Origin: Streptomyces sp. P9-A2 | Lineage (GTDB): Bacteria > Actinomycetota > Actinomycetes > Streptomycetales > Streptomycetaceae | Reading direction: 5' to 3' | Length of the DNA: 64,000 nt | Assembly (NCBI RefSeq): GCF_036634175.1 | Contig: NZ_JAZIFX010000001.1 | Span: forward strand, 5,146,001 to 5,210,000 | In this document: positions 10,399 to 18,507 of the stretch, in pieces | Position numbering within the stretch: the first letter of the stretch is position 1 | Layout: the number at the start of each line of letters is the position of its first letter | Translations under genes and position numbers: made by a program | Notes under the pieces: model-generated | Databases searched by the model: none | Seen by the model: only the letters and a program-made list of their open reading frames with translations | Told to the model about the DNA's origin: nothing

Positions 10399-10415
10399 TT
10401 CCCCGAACAGGGGAA
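10399..10415 (+). terminator. Hairpin after pckG
   Basis: TTCCCC-GAACA-GGGGAA, perfect 6-bp stem and 5-nt loop, 11 nt after the pckG stop codon. A second inverted repeat (CCGCGGCCGG at 10425-10434 against CCGGCCGCGG at 10470-10479) follows. Neither has a U-tract, as is usual in Streptomyces. Confidence 0.55.
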
Positions 10416-11050
10416 CCAAGAACGCCGCGGCCGGCTCCGATCGCGCCCTGACCAGCACCATCGTCACGGCCGGCCGCGGTGAACACCCCAAGCCGGCAGC
10501 ACCACGAACCGGCAGCACCACAGACCGGCGAGGCCCCGCACAACGGCGTGGGGGGCCCTGGGCCTGTCGTCACCATCCCGTCCGCCCCGACGGGAACGGG
10601 CGGCGACGGGCCTTCGCCCTTTCCCGGACCGCTCACCGGTCCTCCGCCGTCCGGACCGCTCACCGGTCCTCCGCCGCTTCCGGCCGATCCCGGCCCTCGG
10701 CCACTTCGACCGGCCCTCCAGGCACTGCGAGAGCGGCTGTCGCCGCTTCTCCTCCCGCACGCTCTCGACCCGCTGCCGTGCCTCCTCGTGGAGCAGCCCG
10801 AGCCGGCACTCGAGATGCCGCTCCGGAGGTTCCCGGCCCGGTGCGAGCCGCGCCCACCAGCGGGTCCGTACGGAACGAGTCGACGGCTTCCGGGATGTCC
10901 TGCCGCACCGCCCGGGACAGGGCGCGGACGGCCTCCGGGGCCCGGGCGAGGATCTCGGGCGTCCAGTCGGGGTCGCGCTGCGGGCGGCCGAGGAGATGCT
11001 GACGGCGAGGATCGCGGCGCGGCTGACGGTGGAGAGCACCGAACGGATCC

Positions 11051-11476
11051 CACTTACGCGGCGCTGCTGGAGGTCGGCCGCGCCCGGAAGACCATCTTCC
11101 TGGCCCGCTACCTGCGTCTTCGGGATCTGTCTTCGGGATCTGCAGCGGCAGATCGAGGAGGGCCTGAACGTGATGGAGTCCTCCGACGGCGCCAATTCCG
11201 TGATCGCGTACGGCAAGGGCGGGGAGATCGCCTCGAACCGGCACGACGAGCAGGAGATGTTCGTGCTGTGCCTGCGCGTCCTGCGGTCTGCCCTGGTGTA
11301 CGTGAACACCCTGATGCTCCAGGACGTCCTCGGTAAACCGGAGTGGGCCGACCTCCTCACCCCGGCCGACCGGCGCGGCCTGACCCCGCTGTTCTGGTCC
11401 CATGTGCGCCCGTACGGCGAGGTGAACCCCGACATGGGCGCCCGCCTGAACCTCATCACGGCCACTGTTCCCGGCC
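11051..11476 (+). pseudogene. Tn3-family transposase (TnpA) C-terminal remnant, frameshifted
   Basis: Two plus-strand frames together give a continuous TnpA C-terminus: LEVGRARKTIFLARYLRLRDL in one, then QRQIEEGLNVMESSDGANSV, the segment VYVNTLMLQDVL, and DRRGLTPLFWSHVRPYGEV in another. The conserved Tn3 features (KT-hydrophobic-RYLR, the EGLNVVE-like element, NTLLLQ, LSPLFWxHxNPYG) are all present. The frames are split by a 13-bp tandem duplication at 11117-11142; removing one copy restores YLRLRDLQRQIEEG. No N-terminal transposase, resolvase or 38-bp terminal inverted repeats were recognised, so this is a dead fragment. The rest of 10480-11050 is unassigned; a minus-strand frame around 10860-11010 looks coding-like but was not identified. 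Confidence 0.85.
11117..11142. repeat. 13-bp tandem duplication that breaks the Tn3 transposase
   Basis: The unit tcttcgggatctg occurs twice without a gap. Deleting either copy rejoins the reading frame across the transposase remnant, so the duplication is the inactivating lesion at this point. Confidence 0.9.
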
Positions 11477-11559
11477 TCGTACCCCAAACGAGCCGGACGA
11501 GCCGAATGCGACCCGGGAGATGCAGGCGGGCGAGTCCGGCTGATGATCGCCCCTCCGAG

Positions 11560-12162
11560 TCAGGCGGTCTGGTCCGGGCTCTTGAGGGAGTCGAGCCAGC
11601 GCAGGAGACGGGCTCCCTGGCGGGCCATGATGTCCGGGTCGCGCAGGGCGTTGGCCAGGAGCGACATGCCCTGATATGCGGAGACGAGGGTGACGGCGAG
11701 GTCGTCCGGTTCGGGCAGGCCCAGGGCGCGGAACTGGTGTCCGGTCCACTCCAGCAGGCGCCGGATCACCGTGCCGGCCTCCGCATCGAGGGTCCCGTCG
11801 GCGCGTTTGTCGAGTTCGACGGCGAGGGTGCCAGTGGGGCAGCCGTAGCGGGCGGCGACCTCGCGCTGGTCGACCCAGGCCTCGATCAGGCCCTTGAGGC
11901 GGTCGCGCGGGTCGGACAACTGGTCCAGGCGGATGGTGAGTTCGTCCAGGTGTGCGCTGTGCTCGGAGAGCGCGGCCAGGACCAGCTCGTCCTTGGTTTT
12001 GAAGTAGTAGTAGACGTTCCCGACAGGAACGTCGGCCGCGCGCGCGATGTCGGCGAGGGTCGTGCGCTCGACGCCCTGCTCGTGCAGGACACGGGCCGCC
12101 TCGGTCGTCAACCGTCGACGCTTGTCGGCTGCCGGTACCCGGGACTTCGCTGAGTCAGTCAC
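11560..12162 (-). CDS. TetR/AcrR-family transcriptional repressor
   Basis: 200 residues from GTG 12162. The N-terminal HTH is clear: LTTEAARVLHEQGVERTTLA then DIARAADVPVGNVYYYFKTK (about 13-55), followed by a variable all-helical ligand domain with a TetR_C-like PTGTLAVELDK segment. A TTG at 12180 would add MSIVSW, but it has no usable ribosome site. A TATAGT -10-like box at 12170-12175 places transcription start at or next to the GTG, so a leaderless mRNA is likely. The gene diverges from an NmrA-family oxidoreductase, and two similar palindromes lie between them (12153-12172 and 12209-12226), consistent with autorepression and control of the neighbour. Its ligand is unknown. Confidence 0.93.
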   Translation of the reverse strand: MTDSAKSRVPAADKRRRLTTEAARVLHEQGVERTTLADIARAADVPVGNVYYYFKTKDELVLAALSEHSAHLDELTIRLDQLSDPRDRLKGLIEAWVDQREVAARYGCPTGTLAVELDKRADGTLDAEAGTVIRRLLEWTGHQFRALGLPEPDDLAVTLVSAYQGMSLLANALRDPDIMARQGARLLRWLDSLKSPDQTA

Positions 12163-12172
12163 CCAACTGACT
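12153..12172. promoter_or_regulatory. Putative TetR operator O1
   Basis: AGTCAGT-CACCCA-ACTGACT, perfect 7-bp arms with a 6-nt spacer, covers the TetR gene's -10 box and GTG start. The core TCAGT-N6-ACTGA matches the geometry of the second site at 12209. Confidence 0.75.
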
Positions 12173-12208
12173 ATAGACAACCTCCAGCGGAACCGTGCTA
12201 CGGTCCGT

Positions 12209-12226
12209 GTTAGTCAGTCAACTAAC
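12209..12226. promoter_or_regulatory. Putative TetR operator O2 at the NmrA-family gene
   Basis: GTTAGT-CAGTCA-ACTAAC, perfect 6-bp arms and the same 6-nt spacer as O1, 18 bp before the ATG at 12245. A TACGGT -10-like hexamer at 12199-12204 precedes it, so the site sits over the predicted transcription start. Confidence 0.7.
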
Positions 12227-12244
12227 TCACACGAGGGAATTGCA

Positions 12245-13090
12245 ATGATCGTGGTGACAGGCGCAACCGGCAACATCGGACGGACCTTGGTGCCCCTGCT
12301 GGCCGAGGCGGGCGAGGATGTCGTGGCCGTCTCGCGACGTCCTCGCCCCGAAGGGCTCCCCGCCGGGATCCGGCGCGCCCAGGCCGACGTCGGGAACAGC
12401 GCGAGCATGCGGCCGGTCCTCGACGGTGCCGACGCCTTCTTCATCCTGCTGGGCGGCGAGCTCAACGGCCACGGCGAAAGCCCGAACGCCCTGCTCGACG
12501 CGGCCCTGGACGCCGGGGTCAAGCGGATCGTCCTGCTCTCCTCCCAGATCAACGCCACCCGCCCCGAGGCCCTCTCGCACACCCGCCTGCGCGACTACGA
12601 AGCCGCCGTGCGCGCGTCCGGAGCAGACTTCACGATCCTGCGCCCGGGCGGATTCGCCTCCAATGCCCTCGCGTGGGCCGAGCCGATCCACATCAAACGC
12701 ACGATCTTTGCCCCGTTCGGCGATGTGGCCCTGCCAGTCATCGACCCAGCCGACATCGCCGCGGTCGCCGCAGTGGCACTGCGTGAAGAGGGGCACGCGG
12801 GCTGTACATACGAACTCACCGGGCCCGAGGCCATCAGCCCGCGCCGGCAGGCCGCAGTGATCTCCCAGGCCCTGAGCGAGGAAGTCACCTTCGTGGAACT
12901 GTCCCGTGAACAGGCCCACGCCCACATGGCGCAGTTCATGCCCGAAGAGGTCATCGACGGCACCCTGGACGTCCTCGGCATCCCGCTGCCGGCCGAGCAG
13001 GCGATCGGTCCCGATGTGGAGAACGTCCTCCGCCGTCCGGCGAGGCCCTTCGGCGAGTGGGTGGCGCGCAACCTGCCGGCCTTCCAGTAG
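12245..13090 (+). CDS. NmrA-family NAD(P)-binding oxidoreductase
   Basis: 281 residues. ATG 12245 has GAGGG 7 nt upstream. The N-terminal MIVVTGATGNIGRTLVPLLA is the glycine-rich dinucleotide-binding loop (GATGNIG) of NmrA-like atypical short-chain dehydrogenases; AVSRRP follows strand 2, where an Arg suggests NADP(H). The middle has VKRIVLLSSQ and RPGGFASNALAW, and the C-terminal lid ends in FGEWVARNLPAF. Relatives include NAD(P)H:quinone or azo-type reductases and redox sensors; the substrate cannot be read. It is divergent from the TetR gene and very likely its target, a common arrangement for detoxifying reductases. Confidence 0.9.
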   Translation: MIVVTGATGNIGRTLVPLLAEAGEDVVAVSRRPRPEGLPAGIRRAQADVGNSASMRPVLDGADAFFILLGGELNGHGESPNALLDAALDAGVKRIVLLSSQINATRPEALSHTRLRDYEAAVRASGADFTILRPGGFASNALAWAEPIHIKRTIFAPFGDVALPVIDPADIAAVAAVALREEGHAGCTYELTGPEAISPRRQAAVISQALSEEVTFVELSREQAHAHMAQFMPEEVIDGTLDVLGIPLPAEQAIGPDVENVLRRPARPFGEWVARNLPAFQ

Positions 13091-13207
13091 GAACTCGCCC
13101 CGGGCGTGCGGAATGCCGCGCGGGCCCGGGACGGCCCTTGGCCGACGGACCGGAGCCAGGGGGCCGTGTCGGGGTCCGAGGAGTATCCGAGCAGGGATCA
13201 CCACTAC

Positions 13208-13229
13208 AGCGTTCAGTTTCCTGAACGCT
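13208..13229. promoter_or_regulatory. Perfect inverted repeat AGCGTTCAG-TTTC-CTGAACGCT
   Basis: Nine-bp perfect arms around a 4-nt loop in the 378-bp gap 13091-13468, which contains no gene. It is 118 bp past the NmrA stop and 240 bp before the DUF3152 gene, so it may be a terminator (no T-tract) or an operator. The lower GC of the arms compared with the surroundings favours a protein-binding site. Confidence 0.5.
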
Positions 13230-13468
13230 CATGGGCGGTGCGGGGCAGGGCCGGTGTCTCGTCACGGGCCAGGTGCCGCGGGTTCCCCGCCGCTGCGGCA
13301 ACGGGCGGCGGCGGCATGGATCCCGTCGCATGACACCATGTCAAAGGACGTGGTTGGTACACCAGTTTGACCATCAAGTGTTTGTGCTTCTCGAGTCTGT
13401 CCTGGTCAGGGCGGTCTGCTCGGCGCACGTCGTCGCGCAGTTCCGCACCGTCAAGAGGAAGGTCTGCC

Positions 13469-14404
13469 GTGAGTCGGCCAGCATCCCGTCGGCGCCGGCG
13501 GACCTCGTCCGTTGCTCCGAACCGCAGACGCCTCCCCCGTTCCCGAACAAAAACCGGTGGACGGAGTGCGGGACGGAGATGGGCGACGGGACTGTTCATC
13601 TGTGCCGTGCTGGGCGGGGGCGTCGCCTTCACGCAGTGGCAGGCGGGTCGCTCCGGGGCGGTGGCCGGCGGCACGGCGGACGTCACCGCCTCGCCGACGG
13701 CCGAGCCGGGTGGAGCCGGCGGCGCGTCGCCCAGCGGCAGTGCCGGTCCGTCCGGCACGAGCAGTCCGCCCCCGGAGGCCGAGGGGTCCCCGTCGCCGTC
13801 CTCACCGTCCCCGGACGACGACCGGGTCATCGCCGTTCCCGCCGCCGGCCCCGGTACGTTCACGACGGCCCGCACCGACGGGGAGGCCGTCGGCACCGGC
13901 GACCGGGTGATGCGCTACAAGGTGATGGTCGAGGACGGCATCGACATCCCGGCAGCCGAAGCCGCGGCCGAGGTCTCCGCCGTCCTGGCCGACGAGCGGG
14001 GCTGGACCCGCGGCGGTACGCATGCGTTCCAGCTGGTGGGTTCGGGGACGTACGACCTCGCGGTGAAGATCGCGACGCCGGGCACGGTGGACCGGATCTG
14101 CGGCGAGGCCGGCCTGCTGACCAGGGGCGAGGTGAACTGCCGGGTCGGGGAAAACGTTGTCGTGAACCTCAAACGGTGGGTGCGGGGTTCGCCGGAGTTC
14201 GACGGGCCGATCGGCGACTACCGGGCGCTGATCATCAACCACGAGGTCGGCCACGGCATCGGCCGGGGCCACGAGACCTGCCCCGGGCCGGGCAAACCCG
14301 CCCCGGCGATGATGCAGCAGATCAAGGGCCTGCAGGGCTGCGTCGCCAACGCCTGGCCCTACGACCGTTCCGGCGACTACCTCGGCGGCCCCTCGGTCCC
14401 GTGA
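13469..14404 (+). CDS. DUF3152 secreted or membrane-anchored putative metalloprotease
   Basis: 311 residues from GTG 13469, chosen for the AGGAAGG site 7 nt upstream; the frame is open further back but Ser/Arg-rich and unconvincing. An Arg-rich cytosolic tail (about 1-45) precedes one hydrophobic segment (WATGLFICAVLGGGVAF), then a Ser/Pro/Gly/Ala-rich linker to about 115. The DUF3152 domain fills the C-terminal half, with HEVGHGIGRGH, an HExxHxxxxxH metzincin-like zinc motif, near 255-265 and a following ETCPGPG. Four cysteines in the domain could pair outside the cell. The family is actinobacterial; its substrate is unknown. It faces a minus-strand gene downstream. Confidence 0.88.
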   Translation: MSRPASRRRRRTSSVAPNRRRLPRSRTKTGGRSAGRRWATGLFICAVLGGGVAFTQWQAGRSGAVAGGTADVTASPTAEPGGAGGASPSGSAGPSGTSSPPPEAEGSPSPSSPSPDDDRVIAVPAAGPGTFTTARTDGEAVGTGDRVMRYKVMVEDGIDIPAAEAAAEVSAVLADERGWTRGGTHAFQLVGSGTYDLAVKIATPGTVDRICGEAGLLTRGEVNCRVGENVVVNLKRWVRGSPEFDGPIGDYRALIINHEVGHGIGRGHETCPGPGKPAPAMMQQIKGLQGCVANAWPYDRSGDYLGGPSVP

Positions 14405-14514
14405 CCAGAGACCGTTTCACCCCGGACACGATCTGTCCCGTGCTCGGGAACAAGCCCGCACAGCCGATCATCCGGGCCGAGGCGGAAGGCAGGCGCACCG
14501 ATGCCGCCGCGCGG

Positions 14515-14582
14515 CTCCCGCTCGGTTCCCGCTCGGTTCCCGCTCGGTTCCCGCGCGGCTCCCGCACGGTGGGCCGTGCGGG
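14515..14582. repeat. 11-bp tandem repeat plus hairpin in a gene-free gap
   Basis: The 340-bp convergent gap 14405-14744 holds three to four copies of cccgctcggtt (about 14517-14555), then CCCGCACGG-TGGG-CCGTGCGGG at 14561-14582, a perfect 9-bp hairpin, and a weaker TCCCCGC/GCGGGGA pair after it. The hairpins could terminate the DUF3152 transcript. No gene is seen. Confidence 0.6.
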
Positions 14583-14744
14583 TGATCCCCGCGGGTGACC
14601 TCTGCGGGGAAACGGCGACGGGGCACCCCGGGCGGCGTGCCCGGAATGCCCGTCGACCGTGCGCGCGGTGCGTGGCGCCCGGTCCGCGTGTCGTTGTGGA
14701 GGCGCGCGGACCGGGGCCGTCGGGGGGAGCCCCGGGGGTGAGGC

Positions 14745-15167
14745 TCAGCGGGCCGCGAGTTCGCGTGACTCGAGGGCCGCGGTGTGTGCGTCCATCCGTT
14801 CGGCGGCCAGGATCGCGGCCACCGTGTCGGCGCGGGACGCGGCGACGACCAGGGCGCGGCCCGCGAGGGCGTGCGCCTGACGGTGCAGGGCGGTGACGCA
14901 GGGCGCGCTCCCGCTCGTGGTCGCCGACGCACGGGCCGGCTTACGTCCTCCCCGCAGGCGGGTCACCTGCTCGGCGAGCCGCTCGGCCGCCGTGTCCAGA
15001 TCGGCCGAGGGGGCCGCGACGCGCAGCTCGTCGGTGACGACGAGCAGGGCGGCGAGATGGCCCGCGAGCTGGATGTCCAGTTCCGCCTCGCGGGAGCGGC
15101 CGGGGAAGTCGTCAGGAGAGCCGGCCATCGTGCGGTGGACCGACTTGGTGCGGATCGGTTCGTACAT
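14745..15167 (-). CDS. Conserved-looking small hypothetical protein
   Basis: 140 residues from ATG 15167 (N-terminus MYEPIRTKSVHRTM). The sequence is a soluble, mostly helical Ala/Arg/Leu-rich protein (QLAGHLAALLVVTDELRV, TAAERLAEQVTRL, ALVVAASRADTVAAILAA) without a signal peptide, membrane helix or catalytic motif I can recognise. Codon use is normal for the neighbourhood, which supports a real gene. It lies 95 bp downstream of the aminotransferase gene on the same strand with its own A/T-richer leader, so it could be co-transcribed or independent. I do not recognise a family. Confidence 0.7.
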   Translation of the reverse strand: MYEPIRTKSVHRTMAGSPDDFPGRSREAELDIQLAGHLAALLVVTDELRVAAPSADLDTAAERLAEQVTRLRGGRKPARASATTSGSAPCVTALHRQAHALAGRALVVAASRADTVAAILAAERMDAHTAALESRELAAR

Positions 15168-15262
15168 GGATGGCCTCCAGAATGCTGTCAGGAAGCCATC
15201 CTAGCTTAGAATTCGTCTAAAGTTGATCGATTGACAGAACCGGACGAGCTGAACACGCAGCG

Positions 15263-16474
15263 TCAGGGCTGGTGATAGCCGTCCAGGAAGCGGGCGATCC
15301 GGCCCACCGCGTCCCGCAGGGCGTCGGCCGACGGCAGGGTCACCACCCGGAAGTGGTCGGGCTCGGACCAGTTGAAGCCCGTGCCGTGCACGACCATGAT
15401 CTTCTCTCTGCGCAGCAGGTCGAGGACCATCTGCCGGTCGTCCTTGATCTTGAAGACCTTGGGGTCGAGGCGCGGGAAGAGGTACAGCGCCCCCTTCGGC
15501 TTCACGCAGGTCACACCCGGGATCTGGGTGAGCAGCTCGTACGCCGTGTCCCGCTGCTCGCGCAGCCGGCCGCCCGGCAGTACCAGGTCGTTGATCGTCT
15601 GGCGTCCGCTGAGCGCGGCGACCACGCCGTGCTGGCCCGGCATGTTCGCGCACAGGCGCATGTTCGCCAGGATCGTCAGGCCCTCGATGTAGGAGTCGGC
15701 GTGCGCGCGGGGCCCGGAGATCGCCATCCAGCCCACCCGGTATCCGGCCACCCGGTACGCCTTCGACATGCCGTTGAAGGTGAGGGTGAGCAGGTCGGGG
15801 GCGATCGCGGCGGTGGGGGTGTGCGTGGCGTCGTCGTAGAGGATCTTGTCGTAGATCTCGTCCGAGCAGACCAGCAGGTTGTGCCGGCGGGCGATGTCGG
15901 TCAGGCTCCTGACCATCTCCTCGTCGTAGACCGCGCCGGTCGGGTTGTTCGGGTTGATGATGACGATCGCCTTGGTGCGATCGGTGACCTTGCTCTCGAT
16001 GTCGGCGAGGTCCGGCATCCAGTCGGACTGCTCGTCGCAGCGGTAGTGCACCGCCGTACCGCCGGACAGGGCGACGGCCGCCGTCCACAGCGGATAGTCC
16101 GGTGACGGGACCAGCACCTCGTCCCCGTCGTCGAGCAGCGCCTGCATCGCCATCACGATCAGCTCGGAGACGCCGTTGCCGATGTAGACGTGCTCGACGT
16201 CGGTCTCGATACCGAGGGTCTGGTTGTGCATCACGACCGCACGGCGCGCGGCCAGCAGTCCCTTCGCGTCGCCGTAGCCGTGCGCCGACGACACGTTGCG
16301 GAGGACGTCCTCCAGGATCTCGGGCGGGCACTCGAACCCGAACGCGGCCGGGTTGCCGGTGTTGAGCTTGACGATGCGGTGCCCGGCCGCCTCCAGCCGC
16401 ATCGCCTCCTCGAGCACCGGGCCCCGGATCTCGTAACAGACGTTGGCGAGCTTGGTCGACTGGATCACCTGCAT
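15263..16474 (-). CDS. alaA: PLP-dependent aminotransferase, AlaA (glutamate-pyruvate) type
   Basis: 403 residues; ATG 16474 gives MQVIQSTKLANVCYEIRGPV, the usual start of the AlaA/Aat-I family. Fold type I motifs in order: LNTGNPAAFGF, YGDAKGLLAARRAV, GNGVSELIVMAM (cofactor phosphate), INPNNPTGAVY, CSDEIYDKILYD, and NGMSKAYRVAGYRVGW with the PLP-binding lysine in SKAYR near residue 240. A C-terminal FRVVTLP carries the substrate-carboxylate Arg. Closest well-studied relative by motif is E. coli AlaA (alanine-pyruvate/glutamate transamination), so alanine synthesis is inferred. Monocistronic or with the downstream small gene. Cytoplasmic. Confidence 0.92.
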   Translation of the reverse strand: MQVIQSTKLANVCYEIRGPVLEEAMRLEAAGHRIVKLNTGNPAAFGFECPPEILEDVLRNVSSAHGYGDAKGLLAARRAVVMHNQTLGIETDVEHVYIGNGVSELIVMAMQALLDDGDEVLVPSPDYPLWTAAVALSGGTAVHYRCDEQSDWMPDLADIESKVTDRTKAIVIINPNNPTGAVYDEEMVRSLTDIARRHNLLVCSDEIYDKILYDDATHTPTAAIAPDLLTLTFNGMSKAYRVAGYRVGWMAISGPRAHADSYIEGLTILANMRLCANMPGQHGVVAALSGRQTINDLVLPGGRLREQRDTAYELLTQIPGVTCVKPKGALYLFPRLDPKVFKIKDDRQMVLDLLRREKIMVVHGTGFNWSEPDHFRVVTLPSADALRDAVGRIARFLDGYHQP

Positions 16475-16885
16475 GTAGGGGAGCTTACGGCCAGGTAGTG
16501 CCGTTCGGGCCGTGTTCTCCACCACGTGAGACGCGTCGGTTCGGGTGATATGCCCGGCCGCCTGCCCCGGCCGCCCGCCCTGGGTGGCGGCCCCGGGGCC
16601 CGCCGTCGGGCAGCCGTCGGGCAGCCGTCGGGCCGACGGCGGGCCGCCGTCAAGAGCACCGCGGAAGCCGCCGTGGAAGTGGCTGTGGGCGCCGCCTCCG
16701 TCACCTTCACACCGGGCCTCCCCGGCGCGGACGGCGTGCTCGGCCTCGCCTCGAGTGCCTGCACCCTGCCCAAGCCGCAGGCGAAGGGCCGGCCGCACCG
16801 GAGGCGAAGGGCCGGCCGCACCGGAGGCGAGGTGGGCCGGAGGCGAGGCGGGCCGGGCGGGCGGGTGGCGGACCGGGCGGGTGGT
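16475..16885. other. Gene-free gap with short repeats
   Basis: 411 bp between two minus-strand genes. It contains cagccgtcggg repeats near 16610-16640 and a 23-bp direct duplication, gcgaagggccggccgcaccg at 16781 and again at 16804. The part next to 16475 should hold the aminotransferase promoter. No coding sequence is supported. Confidence 0.6.
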
Positions 16886-18496
16886 TCAGCGGGGTGACCT
16901 GCGGACCGCCCGTCCCGCCAGGACGTCGGTGCGCCGCCCGTCCTCGATCACGAACCGCCCGTCGACCAGCACGTACGGGATGCCCGTCGGCAGCGCCCGG
17001 GGCTGTTCGAAGGTGGAGCCGGCGGCCACCGTCCGCGGATCGAAGAGCACCAGGTCCGCCCGGTAGCCCTCGCGGACCAGCCCGCGGTCCGCGAGCCGCA
17101 GCCGGGCGGCCGGCCGGGACGTCAGATGCGCGACGCACTCCTCCAGCGACAGCACGCCCGACTCCCTTACGTACCGGCCGAGGTACTGCGGGAAGGTGCC
17201 GTACGCGCGCGGGTGCGGCTTGGCGCCCTGGAGGATGCCGTCCGAGCCGCCGGTGTGCACCCGGTGCCGCATGATCTCCCGCACGTTCTCCTCGTGGCCG
17301 ACGTGCTGGAGGATCGACGGCCGCAGCCTGTCCTTGAGCAGCAGTTCGCGGGCGAGGGCCCACGGGCTCTCGCCGCGCAGTGCGGCCGACTCCTGGACCG
17401 TGCGGCCCACGTACTCGCCCAGCGCGGGGTCGCCCACCCCGGAGATCTCGATGGTGTCCCACTCCATGGGCACGCCGTGGCAGCCGTCCGAGCCGGTGAC
17501 CTCCAGGTGGTGCCGGATCCGCTCGGCCGTCGCGTCGTCCGCGAGCCGCCGGAGGGTCTCCTCCGGGCCGCCCTCGCCCGCCCAGCTCGGCAGCACCGCG
17601 GCCAGCGTGGTACTGCCCGGTGTGTACGGGTACGTGTCGAGGCTGATGTCGGCGCCGGCGGCGAGCGCGTCGTCCAGCAGGGCCAGCAGCTCGGGCGCCC
17701 TGCCCTTGTTCACGCCGAAGTTCATCGTCGCGTGCGCCAGGTGCAGCGGGCAGTCCGCCTCCCGGGTGAGCGTCACCATCTCCTCGTACGCCCGGAGCGC
17801 GCCCGCGCCGTAGGAGCGGTGGTGCGGGCAGTAGTAGCCGCCGTAGCGGGCCACCACCCGGCACAGTTCGGTGAGTTCGGCGTCCTTGGCGTACATGCCG
17901 GGCGTGTACGTCAGTCCCGACGACATGCCGACCGCGCCCTGTTCCATGCCCTCCGCGACCAGTTGCCGCATCCGGTCCAGCTCGGCGGGGGTGGCCTCCC
18001 GGTCCTCCCAGCCGACGACGAGGGCGCGGACCGTGCCCTGCGGGATCAGGTACGCGGCGTTGACCGCGATGCCCTGATCGAGCCGGTCCAGGTACTCGCC
18101 CACCGACCGCCAGTCGAAGTCGATGTCGTCCCCGTCGCCGTTCCATCCGGCGATCGCGCGGCGGACCTCGCCGAGCGTGCGGTCGTCGACCGGCGCGTAC
18201 GACAGGCCGTCCTGGCCCAGCACTTCGAGGGTGACGCCCTGCGCGGCCTTGGCGCTGTGGTCGGGGTCGCGCAGCAGTGCCAGATCGCTGTGGGCGTGCA
18301 TGTCGATGAAGCCGGGGGCCAGGACGAGCCCCTCGGCGTCCAGTTCGCGGCGGGCCTTCGGGCGTTGACAGCCCGCTGCCGCCGCCTCCTTCACGATCGA
18401 GACGATGCGGCCGCCGTCGACGACCACGTCCGCGCGGTACGAGCTGTCGCCGGAGCCGTCCACGACGTCGGCGTCCCGGATGACGAGTTCTTCCAT
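16886..18496 (-). CDS. N-acyl-D-amino-acid deacylase (D-aminoacylase) family amidohydrolase
   Basis: 536 residues from ATG 18496, with AGGAGG 6 nt upstream partly overlapping the preceding stop. N-terminal composite beta domain with LVLAPGFIDMHAHSDLALL (metal-binding HxH near 66-68), LEVLGQDGLSYAP (conserved Cys position of D-aminoacylase replaced by Leu-Gly), CPLHLAHATM, a Tyr/His-rich YCPHHRSYG, and GGSDGILQGAKPHPRAYGTF, the catalytic-Asp signature of this family. The C-terminal TSRPAARLRLADRGLVREGY is standard. It hydrolyses N-acyl-D-amino acids to D-amino acids. It is co-transcribed 11 bp downstream of the DSD1-fold PLP enzyme, so a D-amino-acid catabolic pair is implied. Confidence 0.9.
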   Translation of the reverse strand: MEELVIRDADVVDGSGDSSYRADVVVDGGRIVSIVKEAAAAGCQRPKARRELDAEGLVLAPGFIDMHAHSDLALLRDPDHSAKAAQGVTLEVLGQDGLSYAPVDDRTLGEVRRAIAGWNGDGDDIDFDWRSVGEYLDRLDQGIAVNAAYLIPQGTVRALVVGWEDREATPAELDRMRQLVAEGMEQGAVGMSSGLTYTPGMYAKDAELTELCRVVARYGGYYCPHHRSYGAGALRAYEEMVTLTREADCPLHLAHATMNFGVNKGRAPELLALLDDALAAGADISLDTYPYTPGSTTLAAVLPSWAGEGGPEETLRRLADDATAERIRHHLEVTGSDGCHGVPMEWDTIEISGVGDPALGEYVGRTVQESAALRGESPWALARELLLKDRLRPSILQHVGHEENVREIMRHRVHTGGSDGILQGAKPHPRAYGTFPQYLGRYVRESGVLSLEECVAHLTSRPAARLRLADRGLVREGYRADLVLFDPRTVAAGSTFEQPRALPTGIPYVLVDGRFVIEDGRRTDVLAGRAVRRSPR

Positions 18497-18507
18497 GACA
18501 GGGCCTC

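Noticed and set aside
12163..12180. TTG 12180 as the TetR gene start
   Set aside because: GGAGG would touch the TTG and the start lies upstream of the -10 box that seems to drive this gene.
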